64,000 nt of DNA from Paramecium sonneborni. Lineage: Eukaryota; Ciliophora; Oligohymenophorea; Peniculida; Parameciidae. Under the pieces are notes generated by a model. The model ran no database searches, was not told the DNA's origin, and saw nothing but the letters and a program-made list of their open reading frames with translations. Made by a program: the position numbers and the translations under genes. The first letter of the stretch is position 1; the number at the start of each line of letters is the position of its first letter. The stretch lies in the NCBI GenBank assembly GCA_905182985.1, contig CAJJDN010000002.1, positions 501,441 to 565,440 on the forward strand, read 5' to 3'. Below, in pieces: positions 13,441 to 24,549 of this stretch.

Positions 13441-14583
13441 TATATGTATATTAATCTAACAACAATTATATTAATAATAATTGAATTAATTTAAGTGATT
13501 TTTATATATAAATTCTAAAATTTCTTAATTAAATAATTCTCATTTTAAATAACTAATATTAAAAAATCATAAACCAAATAGAATAATTGATAATTTTTAA
13601 AGGAATAAGAAATAGAAGATTTTCAATAATAAACTTAAATATGATAATACTATCTTTATTAGCTTTGTTTAGTCTTTTAAATATAATAAATGCAACTTGT
13701 GAACTTGTTAATGGTTAATGCCCAGTAGGATGTAATACAATTTTCGGAGTATGTGTTTCTGAGAACTGTTTTGATTTTACAGAAAAATTAGGTGATAAAT
13801 AAACAAATCCATTTAAAGGAACAACAAGTTATGTAGATGGAACAGTTGATTTAAATATAACTATAACTTATACAGACTCAAAATTTAATGATGTAATATT
13901 AAAAGGAATTACAAAAGGAGAAAATGAATAATCATGTTTATCTCTGAAATTGTATAAATTCCAAAATAATTAATACCTTATAAGAGAAGAATCAAGTTAT
14001 AAATTAAATTACATAAATGATGGTTCAAGTACAAGATCATTTTAATTCACAATTCCAAGTAAAGATTTTGTAAAAGAATTGTAATTATCAGAAGATGGAA
14101 ATAAATTTTAATTTCATGGATATTATAGTTTTGATTTCTTGATTGGAACTAATTTACAGAGAGTTCTATACTTTGACTTTATTGCAGGAATAGAAAAAAC
14201 AACAACATAAAATATTGATACTAATTTTGGAAGTTTGTCTTAATACTTGACATTGAATTGTTCAGGAGAATGTATTACAACAGCCACTAGTTCTCTGTAA
14301 TTCTGTTCTGATTAAGAATGTACTAAAACTACAGATAAAGCTAATCTATATTTGAATGATTAGATATGGTTAAAACATACTTTAACAAAGTAAGGAACAG
14401 AAGGTTTTTACTTAACGAATCCTGAAATCTATTTTACAGGAGATAAGTTATTTAAAAAAGCAACTATTAAAGAAAAAAAGCTTAATTAAAAAGGATTTGC
14501 ATTATATTTGATTAAAGTTGAGATTGCTTGGACACCTGTTTCAATATCTGCAAAAGCAATTCTCTCTTCAACACCAGGAGCAC
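13441..14583 (+). repeat. exact direct repeat, copy 2 (assembly overlap)
   Basis: Identical to 12297-13439. This copy runs on into unique sequence and contains the complete 5' end of the secreted-protein gene. Confidence 0.93.
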
Positions 14584-14810
14584 GAATTTTGAGAGAATCA
14601 TCTAGATTATTAGATGAAACTTAATCGTAAGCTGTTGGAGTTACATCTGATATAGAATGTGTTAAAAATAAAGATACTAATGAATGCATTGAATGTGACT
14701 AAACAAAACCTGTTAATAATTAAGATGATCCATAAGAAAATGGATGTCCTATTGACAGTCACTCTGGTATGATTATTGGAATAATGATTTTGATGAGTCT
14801 ATTGATTTGA
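13641..14810 (+). CDS. secreted / type I membrane Cys-containing protein, function unknown
   Basis: Single exon, 389 residues. It begins with a signal peptide (MIILSLLALFSLLNIINA), then a short Cys cluster (CELVNGQCPVGCNTIFGVC). The middle is a beta-rich, Thr/Asn-rich ectodomain with a second Cys cluster near residue 220. A hydrophobic C-terminal segment (GMIIGIMILMSLLI) would act as a membrane anchor or GPI signal. A second Cys-rich knot (CVKNKDTNECIECDQ) sits just before the anchor. No family is recognised. The layout suggests a cell-surface or secretory-pathway protein. Confidence 0.83.
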
Positions 14811-15296
14811 TTTATTGATTTATTAATTTATTTTATTCTAATTAAATTAGTACAAAACTTCTGGAAAAGATATAAAATGTAACTTTTTTATTAATGTTTA
14901 TAAATACTCTAATCTAATTCTAGTGTTTGAAGAACAAACATTTATGGCATTTCCAATAAATTCACTTACTCTTCTCCCTTAATTACTATCTCATAATTAA
15001 ATAGAAATTTGTAAAATACAAATATTGATGATGGTTTTTTTATTTTCCTATATAGAATTTAAGGTTTTGATATAATCTTTATCAGAATATCTTAATATTC
15101 ATGTTGTAGATCGATATTAAAGTGAGATATCTTAATTTATTTTGAAATAAATCCAAATTACTTCTATGAGTTTGAATAACTTAGATATTAATCAATATCA
15201 ATTCCTATTTTAGATATAAGTTTTTCATTATATAAAATAATCGCTCTATTTGATCAGATTTTATTAGAATATGATTATAAATTCTTAAAAATAATA
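14811..15296. other. intergenic region
   Basis: About 490 bp of AT-rich DNA between two plus-strand genes; nothing recognisable. Confidence 0.4.
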
Positions 15297-16166
15297 ATGA
15301 ATTTCAAAAGACTATTACTTTATAATTATGTTTGTTTATTAAATTAATAAAATTCAAATGATAATTTATCTAATTTTGCTACCATATTAATTAACATAAG
15401 CCAATTGGAATGTTGCAATCAAATATTCTACATTATGCACTTGTAATTAAATAATTTAACCCACATTATGTAGTTAAAGCAAATTTTGCTTAGTTGATAT
15501 TGATTTTCAATGTACTGAAGTGCTTAATTATAATTGTTCTTATTTCAATGAATAAACAGTTCTCTATTTATGTTCACAATTAGATAGATGCTATTATAAA
15601 AATAAAAAATGCAAAGAATTGAATAATTGTACAGAATTAACAGGTTTAACAAATTAAGAATGTTAATAATAATCAAAAAGATGTGGCACATCTTATAATA
15701 ATATATGTTAATTGACATAATGTTAAAGTTATTCAAATGAAATTGACTGTAATGATTCTTGGTATAATATACGTTTTGACAATATTGGTTATGGAAGTGT
15801 TTGAATAATAAAATTTAGACATGCGAAAATTTAATATGTTAAAATGTATCAGTAGAATAGTGTTAATAATATAAAAATTTATGTTAAATTGTAAATAATG
15901 TATGTACATGGGCAACTTGTTCAAAATTAGAATAAAATAATTGAACTTTTGTTTGGGAAGGAGCACAAAGAAATACAATATAGCCTTGTGTATTGATTAA
16001 TGGACTTTGTGAAAATGCAAATAGTGCAAATTAGTTCAACAATCTAGATTGCACATAAAATACATTCTATACACATATTTATACACCTGACAACAAATGT
16101 AAAAGATGCTAATATTCAAATTATGTTTAACTACAACTATTACTGTTGATAATTTTATATAATTGA
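15297..16166 (+). pseudogene. Cys-rich surface-antigen-like gene with internal TGA
   Basis: With introns 15443-15473 (31 nt) and 15799-15818 (20 nt) removed, one frame of 273 codons runs to the stop at 16164, but it holds a TGA at 15942-15944. The protein is full of Cys in the spacing of Paramecium surface proteins (for example CSYFNEQ, CYYKNKKCKELNNC, CTWATCSKLEQ). It ends in a hydrophobic tail (QLQLLLLIILYN), as GPI-anchored proteins do. The frame stays Cys-rich on both sides of the TGA (TFVWEGAQRN follows), so the TGA is probably a nonsense change or a base error. The N-terminal exon is less convincing than the rest. Confidence 0.55.
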
Positions 16167-17321
16167 TATTATTTAACTCAAACCGATAAGAATTATTTCA
16201 AATACATTCAGGATCTATCAAATTAAAGTATTTTTCACTTCCTTATTTACTTTCATCTATTATGTGAGCATATAAGTTATCTTTAGATAAACTGAATTCT
16301 TAATCAATTGATAAATCATCTAATAATTAATTAAACTATTTTCCAAATTGATTTCTAAAATCGACCTGCCTAATTCTATTTCCAGTGTATTAATATTTCA
16401 TTAATTCTTCCTCTAAAAATGTCTTTATCCTTTTATATTTAGATTTCAAATATGCAAATGCAATTTCCATTGTATCTTCAATCATTTTATAGTTTCTTTT
16501 GATTCTATCAGGTGTTACACTTAATATTTAAGGATTATAATTGATTTCCAATAACCATATATCTAAATCATTATCAAGTAAGAAATCAATTGCTAAAAAC
16601 TCACAAAATCTAGAGTCTTAATAAAATGAATATTATCCACTCCTTATTGTATGAATTATTTTAACATAAATTCTTGGATAAAGATATTCTTAAAGCCAAT
16701 TTGATTTTTTAGGTATTCTACCTTATTCTTTTAATAATTCTTCAATTCCTTCTAAATTCCAATCAATAAACATTTCTTCATCTTCTTCTTAACTTTCTGC
16801 ACTATTACTTTAATTCTTATGACTTTTCTCTGTAATTGCAGTATTACATATATGTGCAGGTATTTATTCTGATAATGGATTATATTCATTTGCACATTTT
16901 TTAATTAAAGCTCTTTTATACATATATAGTTATAAAGGTTTGCTGCTTGCTAAATATATATACATTCTAAATTCTATTTTATGTCCTTTATATAAAAATG
17001 GTTAATTAATGTATTTCTAAGCTATAATCTTCTCACTGATATTTCCACACAACTCACCATTTTAATAAACTTCGGTAATATTTTCTATTTGACTTTATAA
17101 TAATAATCTTATTCCTTCTCCTCTATGTTAATCAGTTTTAAGCAAGTAATCTGGGCCATTATAAATTCTCATATTATTTTTATATTCATCTTAGAGTTTG
17201 TTCAATTATTTAAAAAAAGATTAACACTCAGATTTAACATTTAATCTTAAGGTATCTGGTACATAAGATGCATTCTCTATACACTATTAACTAAAATTAT
17301 TTTTTTTCATATCTTAGATGT
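15909..17321. repeat. exact direct repeat, copy 1 (assembly overlap)
   Basis: 1,413 bp identical to 17323-18735, separated from it only by the N at 17322. It spans the 3' end of the surface-antigen pseudogene and the 3' two-thirds of the minus-strand TTL-like gene. Confidence 0.93.
16198..17321 (-). CDS. truncated duplicate of TTL-like gene (artefact)
   Basis: 3' part of the tubulin-tyrosine-ligase-like gene, identical to 17612-18735 and cut off by the N. It is produced by the contig overlap and is not a separate gene. Confidence 0.85.
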
Positions 17322-17322
17322 N
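17322..17322. other. assembly gap marker (single N)
   Basis: Single N between two identical 1,413-bp blocks. Confidence 0.95.
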
Positions 17323-18735
17323 TGGGCAACTTGTTCAAAATTAGAATAAAATAATTGAACTTTTGTTTGGGAAGGAGCACAAAGAAATACAATATAGCCT
17401 TGTGTATTGATTAATGGACTTTGTGAAAATGCAAATAGTGCAAATTAGTTCAACAATCTAGATTGCACATAAAATACATTCTATACACATATTTATACAC
17501 CTGACAACAAATGTAAAAGATGCTAATATTCAAATTATGTTTAACTACAACTATTACTGTTGATAATTTTATATAATTGATATTATTTAACTCAAACCGA
17601 TAAGAATTATTTCAAATACATTCAGGATCTATCAAATTAAAGTATTTTTCACTTCCTTATTTACTTTCATCTATTATGTGAGCATATAAGTTATCTTTAG
17701 ATAAACTGAATTCTTAATCAATTGATAAATCATCTAATAATTAATTAAACTATTTTCCAAATTGATTTCTAAAATCGACCTGCCTAATTCTATTTCCAGT
17801 GTATTAATATTTCATTAATTCTTCCTCTAAAAATGTCTTTATCCTTTTATATTTAGATTTCAAATATGCAAATGCAATTTCCATTGTATCTTCAATCATT
17901 TTATAGTTTCTTTTGATTCTATCAGGTGTTACACTTAATATTTAAGGATTATAATTGATTTCCAATAACCATATATCTAAATCATTATCAAGTAAGAAAT
18001 CAATTGCTAAAAACTCACAAAATCTAGAGTCTTAATAAAATGAATATTATCCACTCCTTATTGTATGAATTATTTTAACATAAATTCTTGGATAAAGATA
18101 TTCTTAAAGCCAATTTGATTTTTTAGGTATTCTACCTTATTCTTTTAATAATTCTTCAATTCCTTCTAAATTCCAATCAATAAACATTTCTTCATCTTCT
18201 TCTTAACTTTCTGCACTATTACTTTAATTCTTATGACTTTTCTCTGTAATTGCAGTATTACATATATGTGCAGGTATTTATTCTGATAATGGATTATATT
18301 CATTTGCACATTTTTTAATTAAAGCTCTTTTATACATATATAGTTATAAAGGTTTGCTGCTTGCTAAATATATATACATTCTAAATTCTATTTTATGTCC
18401 TTTATATAAAAATGGTTAATTAATGTATTTCTAAGCTATAATCTTCTCACTGATATTTCCACACAACTCACCATTTTAATAAACTTCGGTAATATTTTCT
18501 ATTTGACTTTATAATAATAATCTTATTCCTTCTCCTCTATGTTAATCAGTTTTAAGCAAGTAATCTGGGCCATTATAAATTCTCATATTATTTTTATATT
18601 CATCTTAGAGTTTGTTCAATTATTTAAAAAAAGATTAACACTCAGATTTAACATTTAATCTTAAGGTATCTGGTACATAAGATGCATTCTCTATACACTA
18701 TTAACTAAAATTATTTTTTTTCATATCTTAGATGT
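17323..18735. repeat. exact direct repeat, copy 2 (assembly overlap)
   Basis: Identical to 15909-17321. Its first 258 bp (17323-17580) repeat the 3' end of the surface-antigen pseudogene, including the same internal TGA. The rest carries the TTL-like gene intact into unique sequence. Confidence 0.93.
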
Positions 18736-19360
18736 ATTTAGCATAATTATATATTAAACTGTTCTTACTTGTTAAAGTATATAATCCAGGTATATGATTT
18801 AATTTTTAAAACATACATCCTAAACCTTAGCCAAAATGATAATTATCTTATAATCTTGGTTTAAAAGTATAAAAATATGATAATTAAGGAGGAATTCTAT
18901 GTTAAAATTTTGTGGTTGGCTCTTTATAAAATTTACAATTAAGTTACTTTACAAAGGCTATATGTTTTGAATAGAATCAAACATCCTAGTTTTTATTATT
19001 TCCCTTTATAAGTTTCCTTTGTCCAACTCTCTCAAAATATATTTATCCTAGAGTAATATATCTGGATGTAATAATTTCTACATTAACTTAAATTATTACT
19101 AGTGTATCTGATTCTATACAATAACCTGGTTCTTCAATCATATTCAGGGATGTTTCCTTTCATACTTAAATAATCAATACATTATAAGATTATTTGAACT
19201 TGCTATAATTAGTGTGATCCATCATATAGGTTTATAATAATGGCACATAATTTGTTTTTAATTTCTTTGATATCATTTAGTGGTAATCATGAATATGAGT
19301 AACAATTGTATAGATGAAACAAAAAATAATACTAGCTAAGGCCAATTTCTAGATTATCAT
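17612..19360 (-). CDS. tubulin tyrosine ligase-like (TTLL) family enzyme with N-terminal hydrophobic segment
   Basis: Exons 19360-19181, 19156-18983, 18957-18948 and 18921-17612 (introns 24, 25, 26 nt); 557 residues. The ATP-grasp core is clear: NHIPGLYTLTSKNSL, LLKTDQHRGEGIRLL, GHKIEFRMYIYLAS, and the metal/ATP motif DIWLLEINYNPQ. The family adds Tyr, Glu or Gly to tubulin or other proteins; which amino acid cannot be told. The N-terminus (LALASIIFCFIYTIVTHI) is hydrophobic, like a signal anchor, which is unusual for an enzyme expected in cytosol or cilia. An alternative start upstream (MNKPLNYKMDVN, with a 32-nt intron) would put a short cytoplasmic tail before it. The 10-nt third exon rests on two adjacent introns that avoid an in-frame TGA. 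Confidence 0.85.
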
Positions 19361-21165
19361 TAAAATAAATATTAATAAACTAATTAATCAATATTTTTTA
19401 TTATTTACCCTTTTTGCTAATTTACATCCATTTTATAATTCAAAGGCTTATTCATGAAAATTTTTTATTTTTTATTGATATCTATATAAATTTATAAATC
19501 TTATCATTGTAATTCCTAATTACTCTTAAATTATTATTTTATCTTTTTTTCTTACTTCAATTATTATAATTCTTTTTATAAAACTCATCAAGCTGATCTA
19601 ATTAATCTTCTTTCTAATAAAAAAATTCTTTTAATAAATAATTATTTACTTATTCTAACTAAAATATATTTTCAATAGACATGACAATTTTTAATTTATA
19701 TAAAATTCTTATCCTCATCCTTAAAATATATCCCTATTTTTACTTAATATTATTCAACTATTAAATTTATTTGGTTATTGGCTTATTATTATTAATTTAA
19801 TCGAATATTTTAGGAAAATAAGTTATTATTTTTTAGAAAAATTAAAAATTTATTCTTTATTTTTGCTTATTCAAACATCATTTTCTTTTTATTATTCTTG
19901 ATAAATTAACAACTCTATATAATTTATCAAGAATATGATGGGAAATAATCACGAAAAATTCTTTTCTAAAAATTTTAAATCAAGCAAATTATCAAGATAA
20001 AAAGGAAGATTTTTAAATTAATGAAATCAAGCATATTTAAAAAAGATAATAATAAATCTAACTGAATTACTAAAAACAAAAAAGATCTAACTTATGCTAT
20101 TGAAAAAATACCAAAAAAAGTAATCCATTCGATGGCAATCAAACCAGAAACATTTTTTATAAAATAAGAATTAAATTTAAACAATTAAAAAATTCTATGA
20201 CTTTTTTATATAAATATGATAGATTCAAATGATGGAATATACATCAATTTTTTCAGAAAAAATCTAATTAAGATAATGAAGACTAAATATAAGTTCTATT
20301 CGACGAAAAATCTATAAAAATGATTCAAGATTGCATTATAAAATATTATTGTTAAATTTAATTAAATTAAATAACTTGTATAACTAATTATAATAATCTA
20401 ACTCTTAAAAGATTTAAGGAAAGATTTAAATTTGACTAGGAATACTTCTATAAAATATAAAGAATCATATGACATTTTTAATGCTGCAAAATAATTAATT
20501 ATCCAAAAATTGAATTCAATAAGGTGTGCTTGGTATGAGATTGAGAATAAAAATTTTTATATAACAATATACATGTATAAAAATTAGTTTGATTAAATAA
20601 ACAGATAATTAAATAAAATAAAAATTAGAATAAGAAGAATAGGAAAGAGAAGGTAAATTTAGAAAGTATTTTTTAGAGAGAAACATAAGAAGCACAAGAA
20701 AATGTTGAAATGATTATTATTATGTATGTTACCAATCTATTGGATTGAAAATAACTGAGGAAAAAGATCATTAATCAAATTAAAAAGTTGATATCTAAAA
20801 TTTAAAAATTTACTTTTTACTAAAAAGAACTTATAGAAAAAAAAGTGATATATGGAAAATTATTAAAAATAATTAGATAAAATGGATGATATAAATTGAA
20901 TTAGTTATGTAGATTATTTAAAAAAGAAGTAATGAAATATGATAATAATAAAATTAATATATTATATATCTAAAATAATAATTGAAGCTATTAAACAGGT
21001 ACATAATAATTTTTAATTTTCATAAATGAAATAATTACATATATGATTCAATAATAAGGTTAATAAATTATTTATTAATTAAAAGGGCAAAGAAATTACA
21101 GTTTTTAGAAGGATTTAATTTATTTTATGAGATATTGTTGATTTTATTTATAAATTATTAATAAG
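19361..21165. other. gene-poor AT-rich region with decayed coding traces
   Basis: No gene can be supported. There is a minus-strand Lys/Gln-rich frame at about 19683-19450 interrupted by TGA. Plus-strand fragments between about 19950 and 20940 (for example KKVIHSMAIKPETFFIKQ and YQSIGLKITEEKDH) sit in different frames with many TGAs. They look like relics of one or two old genes. A perfect inverted repeat lies at 19893-19935. Confidence 0.4.
19893..19935. repeat. perfect 16-bp inverted repeat with 11-nt loop
   Basis: Left arm 19893-19908 (TATTCTTGATAAATTA) pairs perfectly with 19920-19935. It lies in non-coding DNA between the TTL-like gene and decayed sequence; role unknown. Confidence 0.8.
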
Positions 21166-21507
21166 ATGAGCTTAACAAAGCCGATAAAAGAATACAAATT
21201 GATTTTGCTATAAAATAGTCTTTATAAAAAGAAGTTTGAATATAAAAATAAGGATAAATTTTTGAAGATTCTAAGAATTTCCATATCAGATGAGTAAATA
21301 GTAAAAATCACTAACTTTGAGATTGATAACTTAAATACATTAGAAATACCAGCTGAATGTAAATAATGAATGATTTAAATTTTAGCATCAATAACAATTC
21401 ATATCACATTGTAAGCATCTAAGAATGCAAATGTATACATGAAATTTATTAGATATGACACAGATTAAATAGAAGAGGAATTACTTTTTAAGATTGAATT
21501 AAAATGA
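21166..21507 (+). CDS. small protein, function unknown
   Basis: Exons 21166-21358 and 21386-21507 (27-nt intron containing an in-frame TGA); 104 residues beginning MSLTKPIKEYKL. The second half looks like a beta-sandwich strand pattern (SSITIHITLQASKNANVYMK), as in MSP/ASPM-SPD2-Hydin-type domains, but no family can be asserted. It could be the last exon pair of a longer gene whose 5' part I cannot see. Confidence 0.5.
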
Positions 21508-21625
21508 ATAGGAATAGTAATTATATTAGTTTAATCTGATTAAGCATTAATTGTTTAAGTTTTCTTTAAGTAATTATTATTTAACGATTGTATTAAATAA
21601 TTAATAAAATAAATGAAATTTGAAA

Positions 21626-22274
21626 TCAGAATAAACTATCTAAATGAAAGGGTAATGGTTGAATATCACAATTTTTGCATTCATCACAACAACTGCATTT
21701 AGATGTGCATTTGATTTTTCGCTTTTGACATTCACAATATCCTTTAGAACAACTAATAATTAATATTGAAGTAATATACTCTTATTTTCTACAATTACAA
21801 CCTAAATATTCAGATCCAGATTATTTAGAGACAGCTGATTTTGGTTATTTATTTGAGCAATTATAGCATTCGCATTTAAAGGAACACTCTTAATTGTTAG
21901 CACTACAAACACAATAGTTTTAAATGCATTTTGATTTTCTACATTTACAGACAATATTTTCATCTCTAGAGAGATTGAATAAATCATCATCACTTGGTTT
22001 CACTAATTTATTAACTATCACATTATGTTGGTTAAGTTCTATAGAATTTAATAAACCCAAAGTGTAGGTTGAATTTACTAAAATTAAATAGTTTATTATT
22101 ACCTTTGTTTTCTTTAGGAGTAATACGTTTGCTACGTCCAAGTATTCCATCTTATCTTATTATTATCTGATCATCATTGAATTCCAATTTCTTTATGATC
22201 TTAAATTTTTTGAATTCTTCTTTGAGTTTCTTAGGTGAACTTTACTTAAAATATGTAATGGGTGATTTGCTCAT
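21626..22274 (-). CDS. CXC/CRC-domain (tesmin/TSO1-like) DNA-binding protein
   Basis: Exons 22274-22103, 22077-21780 and 21752-21626 (introns 25 and 27 nt); 198 residues. The C-terminal half has the two Cys-rich repeats of the CRC domain: CKCRKSKCIQNYCVCS... then CNCRKQDCSKGYCECQKRKIKC, joined by a linker. This domain binds zinc and CHR-type DNA elements (LIN54 of the DREAM complex, tesmin, TSO1). The N-terminus is basic. The second intron is a multiple of three and has no in-frame TGA, but removing it restores the exact CXC spacing, so I splice it. Likely a nuclear transcription or cell-cycle regulator. Confidence 0.85.
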
Positions 22275-22449
22275 TTGTTATTTTTATGGAGTCTTAACTA
22301 TAAATTAATTTATATGGAATTACAATCTGTATCATCAAGGTTCATTATAAAATGCTAAAAATACTTATAACACAATACTTCCATTTATCCGCCAAAATCA
22401 ACAATATGAATTAACTATATTATAAATAATATATAATATAAATTATTTC

Positions 22450-22891
22450 ATGTTTATTTAATAACCACCCTCCAGATAACCCTATCTATAACCTAAATTA
22501 CCGATCCAATAATAATTCCATTCCAATAATTTAATTTAGCAAGTAAAAACAAATAGAAACCCATTAGCATTTTGCTCCTTAAATTAAACAATAATTTATT
22601 GGTCAAAATTAATTCAAACCTGATTTAATGTCTAGTATCCCTTTTGCTAAATCTATTTAATATGAAGTACCTAAAAATAATAATAATTAAGATCCTTAGT
22701 AAATTTATTCATTATCGTTTAGAAAGCATTCCTCAGAAATGGTTTAATTAATTAAGGAAAGTTAAGAATTAAAAAGAAGCATAACTGAAAAAGATTAAGA
22801 AATTTAGAAAAGCAAACAAAACATAGATAGGCTTGAATAATTAATAGATTACTTAGAAAAATAATCACAAGAAACCTAAAAACAATAATGA
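22450..22891 (+). CDS. small Gln-rich coiled-coil protein
   Basis: Exons 22450-22542 and 22568-22891 around a 25-nt intron; 138 residues. The first 40 residues are Pro/Gln-rich (MFIQQPPSRQPYLQPK). The last 70 form a charged coiled coil (QLIKESQELKRSITEKDQ). No known domain. It is divergent from the CRC gene, with 175 bp between the start codons. Confidence 0.72.
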
Positions 22892-23143
22892 TTAAATGCA
22901 TTATAAAAAATCTTATGATGTTTTTATAAATTTAGTACAATATTCTTTCAAAATTAGATTATTAAATTTTATTATTTTTCCTTCTCAAATAATATTTTAT
23001 ATCTACTCTACATTAACTTTTACTCATAACTTTATTTAGTTTTTGTGTTATGTTATAAAAACACAATTTTTTTTTATAAGAGAATTATTCTAAACATTTC
23101 ATTTTTTTATAGTTTTAACAAATAAATTGATAATTTAAGAAAA
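22892..23143. other. intergenic region
   Basis: 250 bp AT-rich spacer that would contain the promoter of the Kazal-repeat gene; nothing recognisable. Confidence 0.4.
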
Positions 23144-24348
23144 ATGAAGAAATTGCGAGTAAAAAATCTTTCATTTTGTTTTGTATTATTTTTTTTACTA
23201 ATAAGTAATTAGTAAATAATGTTTTGTAAATAGAAAATTTTTTAGATATTTTAGATATGTTAAAGCAAATATTCTATTTGATAGATAACAAAATTAAGAA
23301 GAATTTATTATGGATAATTTATTGTATATTTAAGTAATAATTTTATAAGATGTTTATGTATCTGTTGTTCTAACTTATACAAAATTAGATAATTGATTGT
23401 TCAATTACATAATCTGAATGTTCAGATAATTATTCACCTGTTTGTGGATTAACTATATAGTCGTAGACAATATAAACTTTCATTAATTAATGTTATGCTT
23501 GTAAAGCTAATCAAGTTGTTAAATATAAAAATGGAGAATGCGTAGATGATGCAGATTAAAAAACCAACAATGATAATAGTGAGAATAAAAAGAACGATAC
23601 TGATAAAGAATTTACTTCTTCTGGAAATTATACTTAATTTTACTATTGCTCGGATCCTCGACCAAGTATTTGCGGAACTAAGTATTCTTTTTATAAATAA
23701 TTTAAGTCTAAAACAAGTATGCGGCTTTTTAGATTCTTAAAGTGGTTGCTAAAAATAATTTTGTTTCGTCTAATTTATTAATGATTGCCATGCTTGTAGA
23801 AATACCTCAATACATAATTATTTCTTTGGATAATGCTCAGATTATAAGTAATTATAATATGTTTTATACTTAGGTAAAGACAACCTACTGTGATTCAGTG
23901 TAATTTAGATTAAAAGAAATAATGTGAAACAATAATGGAATAAATTGATGTTTGTGGTTTTTTAGATGAAACAGCAGTTTGTTAAAATCCTCCATGTTTA
24001 CAACCCTTTTAGAATAATTGTGAACCTTGTAATTAATCTAATATCAAATCATATTTTATTGGAAATTGTAATGAGTATCAAATATTATTCTTTGGAGAAG
24101 AAATAGCAAATTAAGCTACTGTTTAAAAATATCAATATTGCTAACCAGAAAGACCTTCTTCTTGTAATTAAGAATATTAATAAACTTGTGGAGTATTAAA
24201 ATCTTGTAATGGAACTAATTGTGAAAGAATATTTGAGAATCCATGCAGTGCTTGTCAAAATACTGATATTGAAGGTTATTATACAAGATCATGTTTCCAA
24301 AATTGTATTTTTGCTTTCTCAATCTTTATCAATTATGTTTTGATTTGA
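23144..24348 (+). CDS. secreted Kazal-type repeat protein
   Basis: Exons split by introns 23212-23233, 23358-23388, 23682-23706 and 23848-23873; 366 residues. It starts with a strong signal peptide (MKKLRVKNLSFCFVLFFLLI). Four repeats follow with the Kazal pattern C-x-PVCG...TF-N-C-x-C...G-C, such as CSDNYSPVCG with TFINQCYACK and the later versions VCGFLDSQSGC and TCGVLKSC. The repeats fit a family of serine-protease inhibitor-like domains, so an extracellular or secretory-granule role is likely. Inhibitor activity is inference. The first two introns are the least certain; other splice choices near 23160-23390 are possible. Confidence 0.78.
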
Positions 24349-24549
24349 AATATTTGTATTTTAATCTAACTAATTATATCTTATTAAAAAATCTTCAATT
24401 ATTAGTAATTTTAAATTAATCAAATTTTCATCAAAATTTATAAATATAAATTTAAACAAAATCTTTTAGTCTTACAAATATAGAAAATTAATATTTGTAA
24501 GAGAAGGTTATATATGTAAAATTTATCAATGATTATTAATCAAAATAAA

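Noticed and set aside
12297..14583. Recent gene duplication of the secreted protein
   Set aside because: The copies are identical to the base and the junction is exactly an N, which fits an assembly overlap better.
18922..18982. In-frame TGA in the TTL-like gene as a nonsense mutation
   Set aside because: Two normal GT-AG introns (25 and 26 nt) remove it and keep the frame.
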